DNA from: Benincasa hispida
Taxonomy: Eukaryota > Streptophyta > Magnoliopsida > Cucurbitales > Cucurbitaceae
Direction of reading: 5' to 3'
Length of the DNA: 64,000 nucleotides
Assembly (NCBI RefSeq): GCF_009727055.1
Contig: NC_052350.1
Span: 43,519,828-43,583,827 of the forward strand
Part shown: piece after piece, positions 1 through 10,775 of the stretch
Layout: every line of letters starts with the position of its first letter
How positions within the stretch are numbered: position 1 is the stretch's first letter
Translations under genes and position numbers: made by a program
Notes under the pieces: generated by a model
What the model saw: only the letters and a program-made list of their open reading frames with translations
Told to the model about the DNA's origin: nothing
Databases searched by the model: none

Positions 1-300
1 TCATCAATATGTTCATATTTTTATTGGTTCAACATTGGCATAAAGAGTTAATCGACATTTTCATTATATTGCATAAAGCATATAAATAATAAACATGTTA
101 ACTTGTTTAAAATTCTAATATATTTATTTACTAATTTAATTTTTTTTTCTTATTTTTATAATATTTCAAAAATATCCATTGAATCAACATCAACATTTTG
201 TCGATATTTTTACTGATATTTTTGTAAATTTTCGATCACGATTTTTCTATCGATATCGATAGTTTAAATCTTGAATACATTTACATCTAACATAAATGGA
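1..300. repeat. AT-rich dispersed repeat, family C (partial copy)
   Basis: This stretch shares word order with 22177-22470: an ataataaacatgtta-like block, a tttactaattt block, an aaatatcca block, then tatcgat motifs around a gatagttta core. The two copies look like the same old dispersed element. No reading frame of interest is present. The left edge lies outside the window. Confidence 0.5.
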
Positions 301-1179
301 GAGAGATGATGAAGAGGAAAACAATACTATGTATGTATAAATATATATATAGGACAATGATTACATGCACTCCGCACCTAATCCCCTCCGTCCCTTTTCT
401 AACACAGAATTTTTTTTTTTAAAAAAAAACAAAATCTGACCTAATGTGGCAGTTAACCTCTAGACTACATATGTGCAGTCCATGGAGCGTATTATAAAAA
501 TAGCTCTAGACATTTTTTTAAATAGAAAAAATGTCAAACTATTTATAAAAATAGCAAATATATATATATTGATACGGATAGACTTCTATTAGTTCTAGCA
601 TTGATATATATGAAAAATTTTTACAAATAAAAAAAACATCAAACTATTTACAGAAATAACAAAAAGAAATTAATAGATACTGATAGACTTCTATTAACGT
701 TTATGACATAATATCAATGATAGATTTCTATCATTTTGATTAAAATTTGCTATGTTTTGTAAATAATTTTCATTATTTTTTAATTTGTGAAAATCTATAT
801 ATATATATATAATTGACTTAAATGGCTCCATGCAGATGGGAGCAGTTGTGTTCCTTTATTACTCACACCAACCCTTTCTCTTTCCCCTGATTATAGAATT
901 AATGAACCTCAACTCAATTCCAAAAAGGCACCATTTCTCAACACTTCTAAAAGGGTCTAATTTAACAACATCCTTTCTCTACTCTCTATATTTAAGCAAA
1001 AATTTCCTTTTTCAAAACTTTATTCAAATTAATTATTTGACATTATTTCCTTAGGAATACGATGGAAAGATTCCAATCTTCTTTATGTTCATGACTGTTT
1101 TAACCTCATCTAGTCCTTATTCAATGTCTGACCATTGAAACTCACTCAACTTTTTTTTCTTTTCTTTTCTTTTCTTTTC
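301..1179. other. Intergenic, AT-rich, with MITE-like gatagact segments
   Basis: No gene is seen. Positions 530-780 contain two tandem-like blocks with tgatagacttctatt and its complement near phrases like atttgctatgttttgtaaat. These resemble the copies at 13380-13570, 14170-14310 and 16910-17060, so this is probably a decayed miniature element. A run near 796-812 is a simple (TA)n tract. The short open frames here have no recognisable domain. Confidence 0.4.
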
Positions 1180-1790
1180 AGAAATGCTACTTTTTCGTCC
1201 CTAGATTTTGGATCTAATTTCTGTTTGACACGTAGGTTTCAAAATCATACACTTTTAGTCTTTAAATTTACCATTTGTTTCAATTTTATCTTAAGGTTTC
1301 AAAATATTTCAATCTTACTATTATATTTTATTTTTGTTTTAATTTGGTCTCTAAGTTTTAAGGTTTTTACACTTTTAACTTCGACTTTTCACTAAATAAT
1401 TAATTTTGATTTTTAGTGTTAATGCCTATAAATTAATTTTAAAAACTTGAAAGAATTATAATTAATTAATTTTCACTATTTTTCTTTCCTATTAAAATTT
1501 GAATTAAATTTGCACTTCATAATAATTATTTTAAATTAATTAATAGACATTCATGTCAAAGACTAAAAGTAAGTAATTTACCAAATCAAGGTTAAAAGTA
1601 TAAATTTTAAAACTTAGTAACCAAATTGAAACAAAACTCAAATCTCAAAGGTAAAATTTTAACATTTTAAAACCTAAAAACTAAATTGGAATCAAACTCA
1701 AAACTTAAGAAATATAAATATAACATTTTGAAACTCGAAATAGAAACTATACCCATAACCTAGGAACCAAAAAGATATTTTCTTCCTAAT
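1180..1790. repeat. Foldback (inverted-repeat) element
   Basis: The left half reads as repeated versions of tttcaaaat..actttta..ttt phrases. The right half (about 1560-1780) reads as their reverse complement (actaaaagt, aaccaaattgaaac, aaaactcaaa). This makes a long imperfect stem around an AT-rich centre near 1400-1550. It is the architecture of a non-autonomous foldback or MULE-type MITE, and the element at 17850-18360 has the same style. Exact ends and a target duplication could not be fixed. Confidence 0.5.
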
Positions 1791-3458
1791 TTTTTCTTAT
1801 GTTTAACTACTTAAATTATGCTGTGATCATTTCTATTTGTCTAATAAAAAAAAATCTATATTATAGGAGTATGAAAAGAATTTCCATACTCCCTTAATTT
1901 ATTGTATACTACATCGACATGCTTTTAAAAATAGTGCGAGACTCACTAACATTAATATAGAGTCTAGTATTATTTATAAAAATAAATTTATAGTGTGAAC
2001 AAAAAAAAGTATCATAGTCGTGTAGTATTAGAAAATTTTCCATGTCTAACTATTAAGAGTTATGTTTAAGCCGATGAATTGGGTATACTTAGAATACATT
2101 TTCAAGTGTTTAATTTATAAAAAAATAAATTATTTTGGGAGAAATTAGAGTGTTTGACAATTACTCAAAATAACTTTTCAAATATATTTTAATAAGTTTT
2201 TATAAAAAAAAAAATTAAATAAAAATGAAACTTTTAAAAAATATATTATTTTCTCAAGTGAATTCAACCGGATCCAAGCATCACCGAGTTGTTCTATCTC
2301 CTCACCATCTATTCTTCATCTTTCTTCTCAAACTTGCCCCTTAAGTTAACTTCATTAATTAATAATTGCACAAAGTTCCAACCAAGCAGCCAGCCAATCC
2401 ACCTAACTTTAGAAACAAAGTTTTAAATTGGACATATTTACTACTCATGTCTAATGGAAAAACGTATGGGACCCAAAAGAAAAAAAAGAAAAAAAAAATA
2501 AAAAGTTGTGGCTGTGATTCACTAATTAAACCCACTAAGTTTGCCACATAATATCGCCCTTTTTTCATAAAGTAAAAAAGAAATCTATTTGGCTCTTATA
2601 ATGCAGGCAATATTCTATAAAAAGAAACACTGAAATGAAACCCACTAATCTTATCAACTCTAAAGTTTTGCTCATCTTAAAGAGAAACATAGGATGTGGA
2701 TCTTATTCCATTTCGATTCTTGGGAGTATTTGGTCCACCGACTTCATGAGTCGGTATTTAATAATTCAATTCCACCAATTTCAACCATGTTTAGTTATTG
2801 AAGCACGCACATGTATTAAAGAATTCTTTCTTCCCTTCTTTCTCTCCTTCCTTTATGTTTTCTAATTCCAACCTAAACTGCTAGACACCTCAAATATAGA
2901 CTTCCTAATTCTAGACTTTCAAATTCAAACTTCGAATCCTAAACAATCTCTTTTTTTTTTTCCTCTGAGAATTTAGTTGAATTAGCACATGATTGAGACT
3001 TGAGAGTGCTTTTGAAATTAATAAAATCACTTTTATCATATTCAAAAAATCATTTCGAAACGCACCTTTAATCACTCAAAACTGGTTTAATATTCGATTT
3101 TATACTTTTAAATGCAATTTTCATATAATCAAAATTGATTTTGAATGATTAAAACATATTTTACTATAATTTTGAAAATAACTAAAATGATTTTAACTAT
3201 TTGAGAATTACTCTCAAACATGTGCTTAGATTCGATCTCTAAGCAACATTGAGAGCATAAAGAAACTAAGATCAACAATGCACATGCAATGATACTAATA
3301 ATGGAATGTAACACCAAAATAAATAATTTATCTGTAACATTTCTAATACAAATCAGGCAGCTTATTTTCCCACTTCTTTCTAAAAGCCATTCCTTGGGTC
3401 AGCCATTAATGGCAACTTCCCTTCTTAATTCCTCTAACCAGATCTAGAATAGCCAAGT

Positions 3459-3461
<3 letters not shown>
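1791..3461. other. Intergenic, no gene seen
   Basis: This is AT-rich sequence with poly-A, poly-T and TA tracts. The small open frames here (for example 2359-2568 on both strands, 2635-2865, and 3129-3317 minus) are low-complexity, have no domain, and lack sensible splice or start context. The part next to 3850 may include 3' downstream sequence of the bHLH gene. Confidence 0.5.

Positions 3462-3494
<33 letters not shown>
3462..3494. repeat. (TC)n microsatellite
   Basis: An uninterrupted run of about 16 TC dinucleotides, downstream of the minus-strand bHLH gene. It is likely to be length-polymorphic. Confidence 0.95.
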
Positions 3495-3495
<1 letters not shown>

Positions 3496-3851
3496 AAGTG
3501 ACAGATTATATGCACTTTAAGATCTGCTAATCATGCATATATAGTTATTTAATTTACACAGTGGAGGTAAAGTACCAGCAAGTCTCTAAACTCACATGCA
3601 CCATCAGCTTTCAGCAGTTCTTTGTCTTCATTTCCAATCGCTGTACCTCACTATCTTCTTGTCCTGTGCAGCTCTCTCTTTTTTGTTTCTGCAAACTTTA
3701 TCTTCAAAGAAAATAATGTTGACCCACTATTTCTTCTTAATTAGTACAGAAATAAGCAGTTGCATCCTGAGAGAGATTCGTGTTCTATCCTAAAATTTGA
3801 AATTGAAATGGCTCTGTACATAAGAATTTTCCACGCCAATCCCTTTTTTCA

Positions 3852-6047
3852 TTATTGATGCTGACTATGTGAGCACTTACATTTTGCACGATTATCTGAA
3901 AGTGTCTGGACAAAGATCAACAGAACATAAGGAAGGAAAAAAAGAAATGGTGGCGGAAACTTTTATCATACAAATATGTGAATCTCAGTCCTGAGTTAAT
4001 TATTACCTGAACCTGTTTTTGAAGGCCTTTTATGTACTCAACTGCCAAATCTAACATGTCTGATGTGTTAGTTTGCTGTGGAGAGAGAGAGCAGAGAGAG
4101 AGAGAGAGATGTTTTAACTCAAACTTTACCAACTTTTAGAGTAAAGTGAAAAGAAAGTTACCTTGTCCATGTTGGGCACTAGCTCTTGAAGCTTCCTCAT
4201 TCTTTCACTGATTTTAGTTCGTCTGACCTGAAAGTTATCGATAAAGGGAAAGACATCGTTTAGACTTCTCAGTACATATTTGAGTTCCGGAGTATTAGAT
4301 AACATGGTTCCATCTCAAAACCAATTAAGAATGAGAAAAGTAGCCCATATTCCTTATAAAAGATTCTCTCCAATTTCCTTGAATCAAGAACATAAGTTCA
4401 AGTTCAACAGATTCCCACATTATACGAAACTTAAGTGAAAAAAATATCCAGCAGATCATGGCTTGACAGATGAGAGAATCACAACCCATGTTTCTTTTTA
4501 TTCTTTTGCATGCAGTTTCAGAAATTGAATAAAGATACAGCTAATGGTTAAGACTGAAAGAAAATATGACTAATTCTTCAATATATCCTGACTTACTCTC
4601 TCCGCAATGCTTCTGGGATGAGTAGCACAGCCACGCTTGGCTCGAAGTTTACAAGGAACAGAATCTGAAAACTGCAAGATCTTTTCAATAGCATTCATTT
4701 CTGCTGAAGTATTTGGTAAACTAAGATGATGAGCAAGCAAAGGAGGGCGATTTCCGGGATCCACCTTCTGAGTTTTCCATCAAGACAATAAAAATATGAG
4801 ACAAAACAGAATCAGATATCAAGGAGAACAATCACAATGAACTTGAAATGGCTAATACCTGAGTGTCTGAAATGTTAAAATTCGAGTACGACTTCTCGTC
4901 ATCATCATTATCTTCAAGTGGTTTTTGACCAACAATGTTATCAGATATGACAGCAGATTCTTCCCAGGAACCAACTGGGAAGCTAGTACTACCATAATCA
5001 CTGGTTTGGCTTTCAGCAAAGCTTTTAGTATCTTGATTGGTTTCTCTGATACTTTTTTTCTCAATTCCAACCATGGGACTCATCAACCCTGATGAGTGTG
5101 GTGGTAAAGTCCTTGGTGAGAAATTCTTCAACCTGCTTGGAGAAGAAAAAGAGGCTTCTTCGTTAAAGCTACTACGAGTTCCACAATTTCCCATGCCTCT
5201 CAATGCAGCATAGCCTGCCAGTTGCTAAGAATTTTCAGCACCATGTTGGGAATATTGGAAGCTAAATTCTAGTATCATAAACTGACGAGAGATCACAGAA
5301 AATCAATATGGTTGTTAATTATTATAGCTAGACAGTCTAAATTGCATAAATCATGTTTCTCTCAACCCAAATAATCAGAATCTATTAGAATAGAAAATAA
5401 AACTTCAAATTTATTAAAAGTTCCTACTCATTTAGGTGTAAAGATTACATACCACTATCATTAATCTTTATGTGGTCAAATAGTCCAGCAGGCGAGCTAC
5501 TTTGCCGAATGAGATTCGAAGTTCTTCCACCATCTGTTCTAATCCGTGGCTTTAGATCAATTCCCATTGAACCAGATCCATCGGTTCCTGAAATCATACC
5601 CTGATTTGGAAGTGGGGGTTTCATTGAACTCTGATAGAAACAGGTTGTTGATGAAACAGGTGGGTAATTGCTGTTGACATTGCTTGGTTGCTGATGGATA
5701 GCTCTAGTTTCATTGCTCACATAAGGTGTTTGTTGATTTGCTTCAGTGGTTATAAGCATTTCTCCAGCCTGAGCGCTCTTCTGAGACTCGTTGAGGATCT
5801 GAGATGAACCTTCTGGACCGCCACTGCCGCTACCAGTGCTCCCGCTAGTCATAAACCGTGCGAAAATCCTTTCTGTTTCGGGACTGGATGGCCGATTGAA
5901 GAACTGATCACAGAATTCCCTATCCGTCAGACTTCTGAAATACGAACTTGGAGCAGAACGGTACCGTGTCAAGCCAGAATTCATCTGCGGTTGTTGCTGA
6001 TGATGTTCATGAAGAATATGATGATGCTGCTGAAAATCAGCCTCCAT
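3852..6047 (-). CDS. bHLH122: bHLH transcription factor, bHLH122/FBH type (six coding exons)
   Basis: Coding exons on the minus strand are 6047-5453, 5214-4859, 4767-4597, 4227-4162, 4075-4007 and 3905-3852. All introns fit GT-AG and the phases join to 437 codons (436 residues plus TAA). The start was chosen because the protein opens MEADFQQHH, like Arabidopsis bHLH122, followed by RYRSAPSSYF (residues 29-37) and SSPAGLF (about 184-190), both typical of this subfamily. Exon 3 carries LRAKRGCATHPRSIAER (basic region). Exons 4 and 5 supply helix-loop-helix phrases RMRKLQELVPNMDK and SDMLDLAVEYIKGLQKQV. The short last exon encodes TLSDNRAKCKC and ends in SHSQHQ. The protein should be nuclear and bind E-box DNA as a dimer. 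Relatives in Arabidopsis (FBH group) act on CONSTANS and in drought or stomatal responses; a role here is inferred. The bHLH core looks intact and the gene is probably functional. The exon 3 acceptor could alternatively lie 3 bases downstream. Confidence 0.92.
4081..4110. repeat. GA-rich microsatellite in bHLH intron 4
   Basis: A (GA)n run broken once by gc lies immediately upstream (on the gene strand, as CT) of the exon 5 acceptor. There it also forms the pyrimidine tract before the splice site at 4076-4077. Length change here could affect splicing. Confidence 0.85.
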
Positions 6048-6840
6048 TGGTCCTCCTCCTTTCTCCAGGTCTACTTCAGTTAGACTAGCAGTAACAGAAC
6101 TTAAAACAATAGGAACCTTTCGAAAACAACTTCTTCTTCTTCAATTACGCCAATTTCGCAGTAATAAAAAACCAAAACAAAAGAACAAAAAAAGCACCAA
6201 TGCAATCAAATCCACTAAGAATTCTGTTTCTTCCTACACAAAATAACTCCACAAACCATCAAATTCCTTCACTAACAACGCGTACAGAAACACAACTTCA
6301 ACTGAACCACCTGATTCAAAAACAACAGACAAACAGACCTAGATTAAACTCAAATCAAATCAAGAACACAAGACCGTAAGAAAAGAAAAACAAGCAGGGA
6401 GCAGAAAACAGCAGAAAATTCCGAGTCTCATTTACGTACAAATTATCTCAAATTCCAACCAAGAAAACTAACTCACTCCATTCGTCAACGGTAAGCAAAA
6501 CACCAACTATCAAATCAACCACACCACCAAATTGTTCCCACGGTCCAACACGAATCAGAAAAAGATAACATCAAATCAACAACGAACAAAAAAGAAAATC
6601 ATAATTCAGAAAGAAAGAAAAACAACAACAACAACAACAAACACAACATACCAAAATCTAATAATTTTCCTGTCTATCAGTTAAAAAATGTCCTCTCCAC
6701 TTCTTCTTCTTCTTCGTCTTTCCACAGCTACACCGGCTGCCGGAAAATAACCAACAAATTCTCCGGTACGGCGGTGGGATTACAGTAGAGAGAATTTCTA
6801 TTTCTATTTCTTTTTTCTTTTTTCTTTTTTCTTTTTTTAA
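6048..6840 (-). other. 5' leader of bHLH gene with probable 5'UTR intron
   Basis: On the minus strand a donor-like GATTTTG/GTATGT sits at 6652-6651 and an acceptor-like TACTGCTAG ends at 6085. Between them is long AT-rich, pyrimidine-rich sequence, and a purine-rich leader (GGAGAAAGGAGGAGGACC) runs into the ATG at 6047. A 5'UTR intron of about 570 bases is therefore likely. A GAAGAAGAAG run at about 6703-6718 would lie in the first, non-coding exon. The transcription start was not determined. Confidence 0.45.
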
Positions 6841-7040
6841 AAAATGAAATGAAATGGCGTTTTTTGCTTGCTTTCCTGTTCACTGAAATTAAGCCAATGG
6901 GAAGTGAACAGAGCATCCAAGAATCTAGGCCCTCAGATTGTGTATGTTTGTGGAGTGGTTGAATTACTAACATACCCTTCCCATTTAGGGCTATTTTCGG
7001 TAATGGGATTTATTGTGGGAAGAGGAATGACTGGATTGGT

Positions 7041-7078
7041 TCCACGTCAGCTGGTTCATTAGAGTGGGCCACGTGGGG
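7041..7078 (-). promoter_or_regulatory. G-box and ACGT-core elements upstream of the bHLH gene
   Basis: A CACGTG G-box core starts at 7070 in the context gccacgtgggg, and a second ACGT core (ccacgtcagct) lies at 7042-7052. These are plant bZIP/bHLH/ABRE-type sites about 1.0 kb upstream of the ATG and a few hundred bases upstream of the probable first exon. Their use in regulation is inference. Confidence 0.45.
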
Positions 7079-7264
7079 ATCTGTGAATGGACCACAATAT
7101 CGATTCTAAAGCAAAGCTGGCTTTTGGATATAAAACATCATAGTAAATAAACCCAACTCCTCCTTTAGTTGCCAAATTAGCCGCGCCGAGTTGGTTATTA
7201 TATTATTATAATAATTTGTATTTGAAGACCTTTAATATTAATATAGTTGTTTTCAAAACTTATT

Positions 7265-7440
7265 AGAGAAATATTATTGTTTTGAAACTTAGAAAAATAT
7301 TGTTATTTTGGGAGTTCGAGGGTTGAGGATTCGACTAATGTAGAGGTCGAACATTGAGAACTCGACAAACAGAGAACAACTTGGAAACGAGGGTTGTCGA
7401 GGGTTGAAGTTTCGACCCTCGACAAGGAAGATAAGTGGGT
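7265..7440 (+). repeat. Left terminal inverted repeat of PMD transposon
   Basis: Reading inward, it has tagaaaaatattgt then repeated phrases of the type gtcgagggttgaag / ttcgaccctcgac. The motif recurs as short self-complementary units (ttcgac..gtcgaa), so this end can also fold on itself. It pairs with 10575-10775. Confidence 0.5.
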
Positions 7441-7502
7441 GAAGCAGATTGTAAGAGGGAGCGAGATTGTAGGATGGGACAATCTCCAACGTTTATGGAA
7501 TG

Positions 7503-7612
7503 TATGCGTCTTGCTCTCTCTCACAATCTCGCTCTCTCCTACAATCTCACTCTCTCTCACAATCTCGCTCTCTCTGAACATCTCGCTCTCGATCTCACTC
7601 TCTCTTACAATT
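7503..7612 (+). repeat. CTCGCTCTCTC minisatellite (left)
   Basis: About seven degenerate units of the type ctcgctctctcacaat. A similar array lies at 10347-10433 and another at about 47036-47285 inside an unrelated LTR. Confidence 0.8.
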
Positions 7613-7746
7613 CAAAATTTTATTATTGTTGTTATTTTTTCATTAATGATTACTAGCTTTTTTTTCTCATTGGTCATGTATATATATATATATATTTCTA
7701 TGGAAAGTAAATAAATTTATTGTATATTCAATTTGTTTTTATTATA

Positions 7747-7866
7747 AAGTTGTACATTATTCTTTTAATTAAGTTGTACATTATTCTTCTAATTAAGTTG
7801 TACATTATTCTTTTAATTAAGTTGTACATTATTCTTCTAATTAAGTTGTACATTATTCTTCTAATT
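7747..7866 (+). repeat. 24-bp tandem repeat, five copies
   Basis: Five head-to-tail units of aagttgtacattattctt followed by (t/c)(t)aatt start at 7747, 7771, 7795, 7819 and 7843. Units differ only at a single T/C position plus the last unit's edge. The array sits just upstream of the start of the broken PMD gene. Confidence 0.9.
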
Positions 7867-7919
7867 GAGAAACAAATATTTTTTTTAATTGAGAAATAAA
7901 TATTTTTTTTTTCCAGATA

Positions 7920-9720
7920 ATGGCTTTAAACCCAGGACCTGTTGATCCCGATATTTTGTACGACCAGTCCATTCATCGATCATCTGTTGTATGGTGAGAT
8001 CATACTACTGGAGAAATATCTTGCAGGCGTCGAGAGGCAATTCTCCAGTGCACTATCCCGCTCCACCCACGAATACTACCGCTACTGCGTACATTTGGGT
8101 TCTATGGGTTGCCATATTAGGATTTATTCAGTTTGACTAGCATCTGATCACAACTTTGATCGAGAGATGGAGGCCCGAGACGCATACATTTCCATATGTC
8201 TGTTGGAGAGTGCACTATCACTCAACAAGACATAGAAGTGTTGTTCGGGTTACCTGTTGACGGTGAGCTGGTCACCGGAGTGATGTACGATGACTGGTTA
8301 GAAGTTTGTCAACTGTACCTCGGTGCAACCCCACCTGTCAACAAGATTAAAGGATTGAGGTTAAGTTTAATATGGTTAGGAACACAATTTCTTGAGTTCC
8401 AGATGGTGGAAGTTTGTTTTCAGATAAATCAAGTCATTTTGTTCACTTGATGCTCCTGCCACTGTTAGCTAACCTCCATGATGCGGGGCGGTATTCGTGG
8501 GGTGAAGCATGCTTGGCATGGTTGTATAGACAACTATGCAAAGCAACAAGACCTGAGGTTCGAGAGATAGATGGGTCTCTCGTACTTTTGCAACTATGGG
8601 CTTGGGAGCGATTTCCAACAATGGCTCCACAGCTACAACATGTTAATGACGCTCAGTTGGTTGGACGAGCATACGGTTCTCAGTATGTTGTTTTAATTCA
8701 ATTTTATTTTTATATCACTGATCTAGTTAATTTTTAATTATAAATTATCAATTTAAAAATTTAGGTGGAGAGACAAATTTTGTGTGATTAGGATAGCCAC
8801 ACATGTAGTCAGCTAGTATAGATACATGTTTGATATGCTTCAACCTGAACAGGTACATCACACTAAACCAAATTGATTATTTTATATACATTTTTATTGT
8901 ATTGTCTTTGATATTCTCTAATATAAAAATTTTGTGTTTCAGGTTATTTGGGAGCCGTACAAAATTATTGTGCATAATTTGCCAATTCGGTTTTCAGTAG
9001 AATGTCCCATCGTCTTGTAATACTGAACCTGTACTGCATGATATTGACCTAAGGACTGAAGATTGGTCCCAAAAAGTTGCACATTTAGTAGTGCGATGGT
9101 ACTATCGTGCAAGGTTTATTGCAGTGGGGGTTTCTCTTGAATAGTTTGACACATATGTCACTCCAGAATATATTATTGTATAATAATATCACAAGGCGCT
9201 ACGTCACTCATCCAAGAGTAGCTGTGGGTCATCTGGTAAATGAATATTATCTAATTATTTTTAATTTAAATTTATTTTAAATATTGTCTAATTGTTTTAT
9301 AATTCACAGAGATCGAACAACCGTAGACTCCGTGAGGTTGCGAATGATTTGAACCAGGTTCTTTCTATATTTAGTGACAACCAAAACTATATGGAGGAAA
9401 TTCATTATATGTACGATATACCTATTGTTCCTCCACCAACTCCTAGACATAGAGGACTTGTTCAGGAAGAGGATGAGTTTGATGAGGTTGTACATAATGT
9501 GGAAGAGTTGCCCCCTATGATGCAGACGTAGAGTCAAATTGATTAGTTCGATGATGATGATGCCAACATTTGGTTCAGAACATTACGACTTAGAGGCTGG
9601 TCTTTCGTCTTCATACGTGCATGGACATGGTCGGGGTCGTGGAGAGCATAATGAATATTTATATTATGAAGCGCCTGCAGAGGTACCAGAGCAACATCAA
9701 GAAGAACCCGAGCAACCTTA
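7920..9720 (+). pseudogene. Plant mobile domain (PMD / MAIN-like) protein, broken
   Basis: An ATG at 7920 opens MALNPGPVDPDILYDQ..HRSS, the typical start of transposon-borne PMD proteins often annotated as 'serine/threonine-protein phosphatase 7 long form homolog'. The frame stops within about 25 codons. PMD-like blocks then continue in other frames: CTITQQDIEVLFGLPVDG near 8210-8260, RYSWGEACLAWLYRQLC near 8490-8540, LWAWERFPTMAPQ near 8595-8635, RDKFCVIRIATHVV near 8770-8810 and VIWEPYKIIVHNLP near 8943-8985. Intron-like breaks are present (acceptor before 8765, donor at about 8853, acceptor at about 8942). A C-terminal segment (RSNNRRLREVANDLNQVL) follows at 9309. Several stops and frameshifts mean no full product. 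The family is linked to gene silencing and is often carried by MULEs. Confidence 0.75.
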
Positions 9721-9779
9721 AGCTCGAAGTCGACGACGAAAACAAACTCGAAATCGACGACGTCCGCCTTATGGAACAC

Positions 9780-10346
9780 ATTGATTTTTGTAATTATTTT
9801 TATATAAGTGAGATATTTAATTTATATTTTTTTTTATTTTTATGAGATATTATTTTTTTACTTTATTCTTTTTATATATCATGAATAGTAATTATTTTGA
9901 TATAGAAGTTTTTAAATGTCACTTACATAAATAATAACATCAGATGGTCTAGATTTAAAAAGTTAGGTAAAAAAAACTTCAATATTCAAATTTACATATT
10001 TTAGATAATAATTTGGGGACATAATAAACCAAATCAACACTCAAAACCTTCACATGCAAATCTATAAATAAGCTGTATTATTGATATAAAGAACATAAAT
10101 TTTAATCATAGTAGTGAGGTCAATAGTTTAAAAGATTTTACAATAATGATCTTGGATTCCTTTTGTACATTTGGTACCAAGATTTTGATGGAGTTTTTTT
10201 TTCTTTTTTTTAAATTATAAATAATAAAAAAAATATTTTTAGAAATTGTTTTTATAAAATGGAAAATTAAAAAAAAAAGGAAGAAAGAAAGAAGAAGGTG
10301 GAATGTGTAATAATTAAAAAAAGAAAAAAAAGGGAAATTTGTACGG
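9780..10346. other. AT-rich interior of the PMD transposon
   Basis: No gene is seen. Low-complexity A- and T-runs separate the PMD remnant from the right-hand CTCGCTCTC minisatellite. Confidence 0.5.
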
Positions 10347-10433
10347 ATATCTCGCTCTCGGTCAAAATCTCGTTCTCTCAAACTCTCGCTCTCTCTCATA
10401 ATCTCTCTCTTTTACTCTTCCCTCTTTCATTCT
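10347..10433 (+). repeat. CTCGCTCTCTC minisatellite (right)
   Basis: Four or five degenerate ctcgctctc(tc)aaa units. They are on the same strand as the left array at 7503-7612, although the outer ends of the element are inverted. That suggests independent growth of the arrays or internal rearrangement. Confidence 0.75.
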
Positions 10434-10574
10434 CTCCCAATACAAAATTATTTTTAACACATCAAATAATTATGAGTGTTATGAAGAAGGTCTCCAGAAT
10501 GAGGAAGGTATTTCGTTCTCTCTACATCAAATAATTATGAGGAAGGTCTTCGGAATGATAATTAAACAAACTCA

Positions 10575-10775
10575 ATAATAATGTTAGGGCAAGGTCGAGG
10601 ATTCAAACTTCGACGTGCAAATGTAAAGGGAAAGGGGAAGGTCAAGGGTTCAAAATTCGACCCATCTAGGTCGAATTTTCAACCCTCGACTTATTTAAAA
10701 AAAAAAACATATTTTTACAAATATTTTGAAAAAAACAATATTTTTCTAAATAGTTTCTAAAAGGACAATATCCTT
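10575..10775 (-). repeat. Right terminal inverted repeat of PMD transposon
   Basis: Its reverse complement gives tttagaaactatttag, aaaatattgttttttt and then gtcgagggttgaaaattcgacc. This parallels the order of blocks in the left terminus at 7265-7440, with insertions and mismatches. Confidence 0.5.

Larger units (their letters stand above)
7245..10775 (+). mobile_element. Degraded DNA transposon with long imperfect TIRs carrying a plant-mobile-domain gene
   Basis: The left end (about 7265-7440) and the reverse complement of the right end (about 10575-10775) match in order. Shared blocks are tagaaaaatattgt, then gtcgagggttgaa..ttcgac, then further gggttgaa/ttcgac motifs. Inside lie a CTCGCTCTCTC minisatellite next to each terminus, a 24-bp tandem array and a broken plant-mobile-domain gene. 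Long TIRs, variable subterminal repeats and a captured host-type gene fit a MULE-like element. No transposase was found and no clean 9-bp target duplication could be read, so the ends are approximate. Confidence 0.55.

Noticed and set aside
2359..2568. Overlapping open frames on both strands (2359-2568 minus and 2366-2551 plus)
   Set aside because: They are caused by a poly-A/poly-T stretch, share no domain with any family I know, and lack gene context.
7289..7714. Several open frames on both strands with repeated SEIVRE/LSLTISLSP residues
   Set aside because: They translate the CTCGCTCTCTC minisatellite and transposon end. Repeats in step with codons keep frames open by chance.
9304..9779. 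Minus-strand frames opposite the PMD remnant
   Set aside because: They are antisense to recognisable PMD coding sequence and have no domain of their own.
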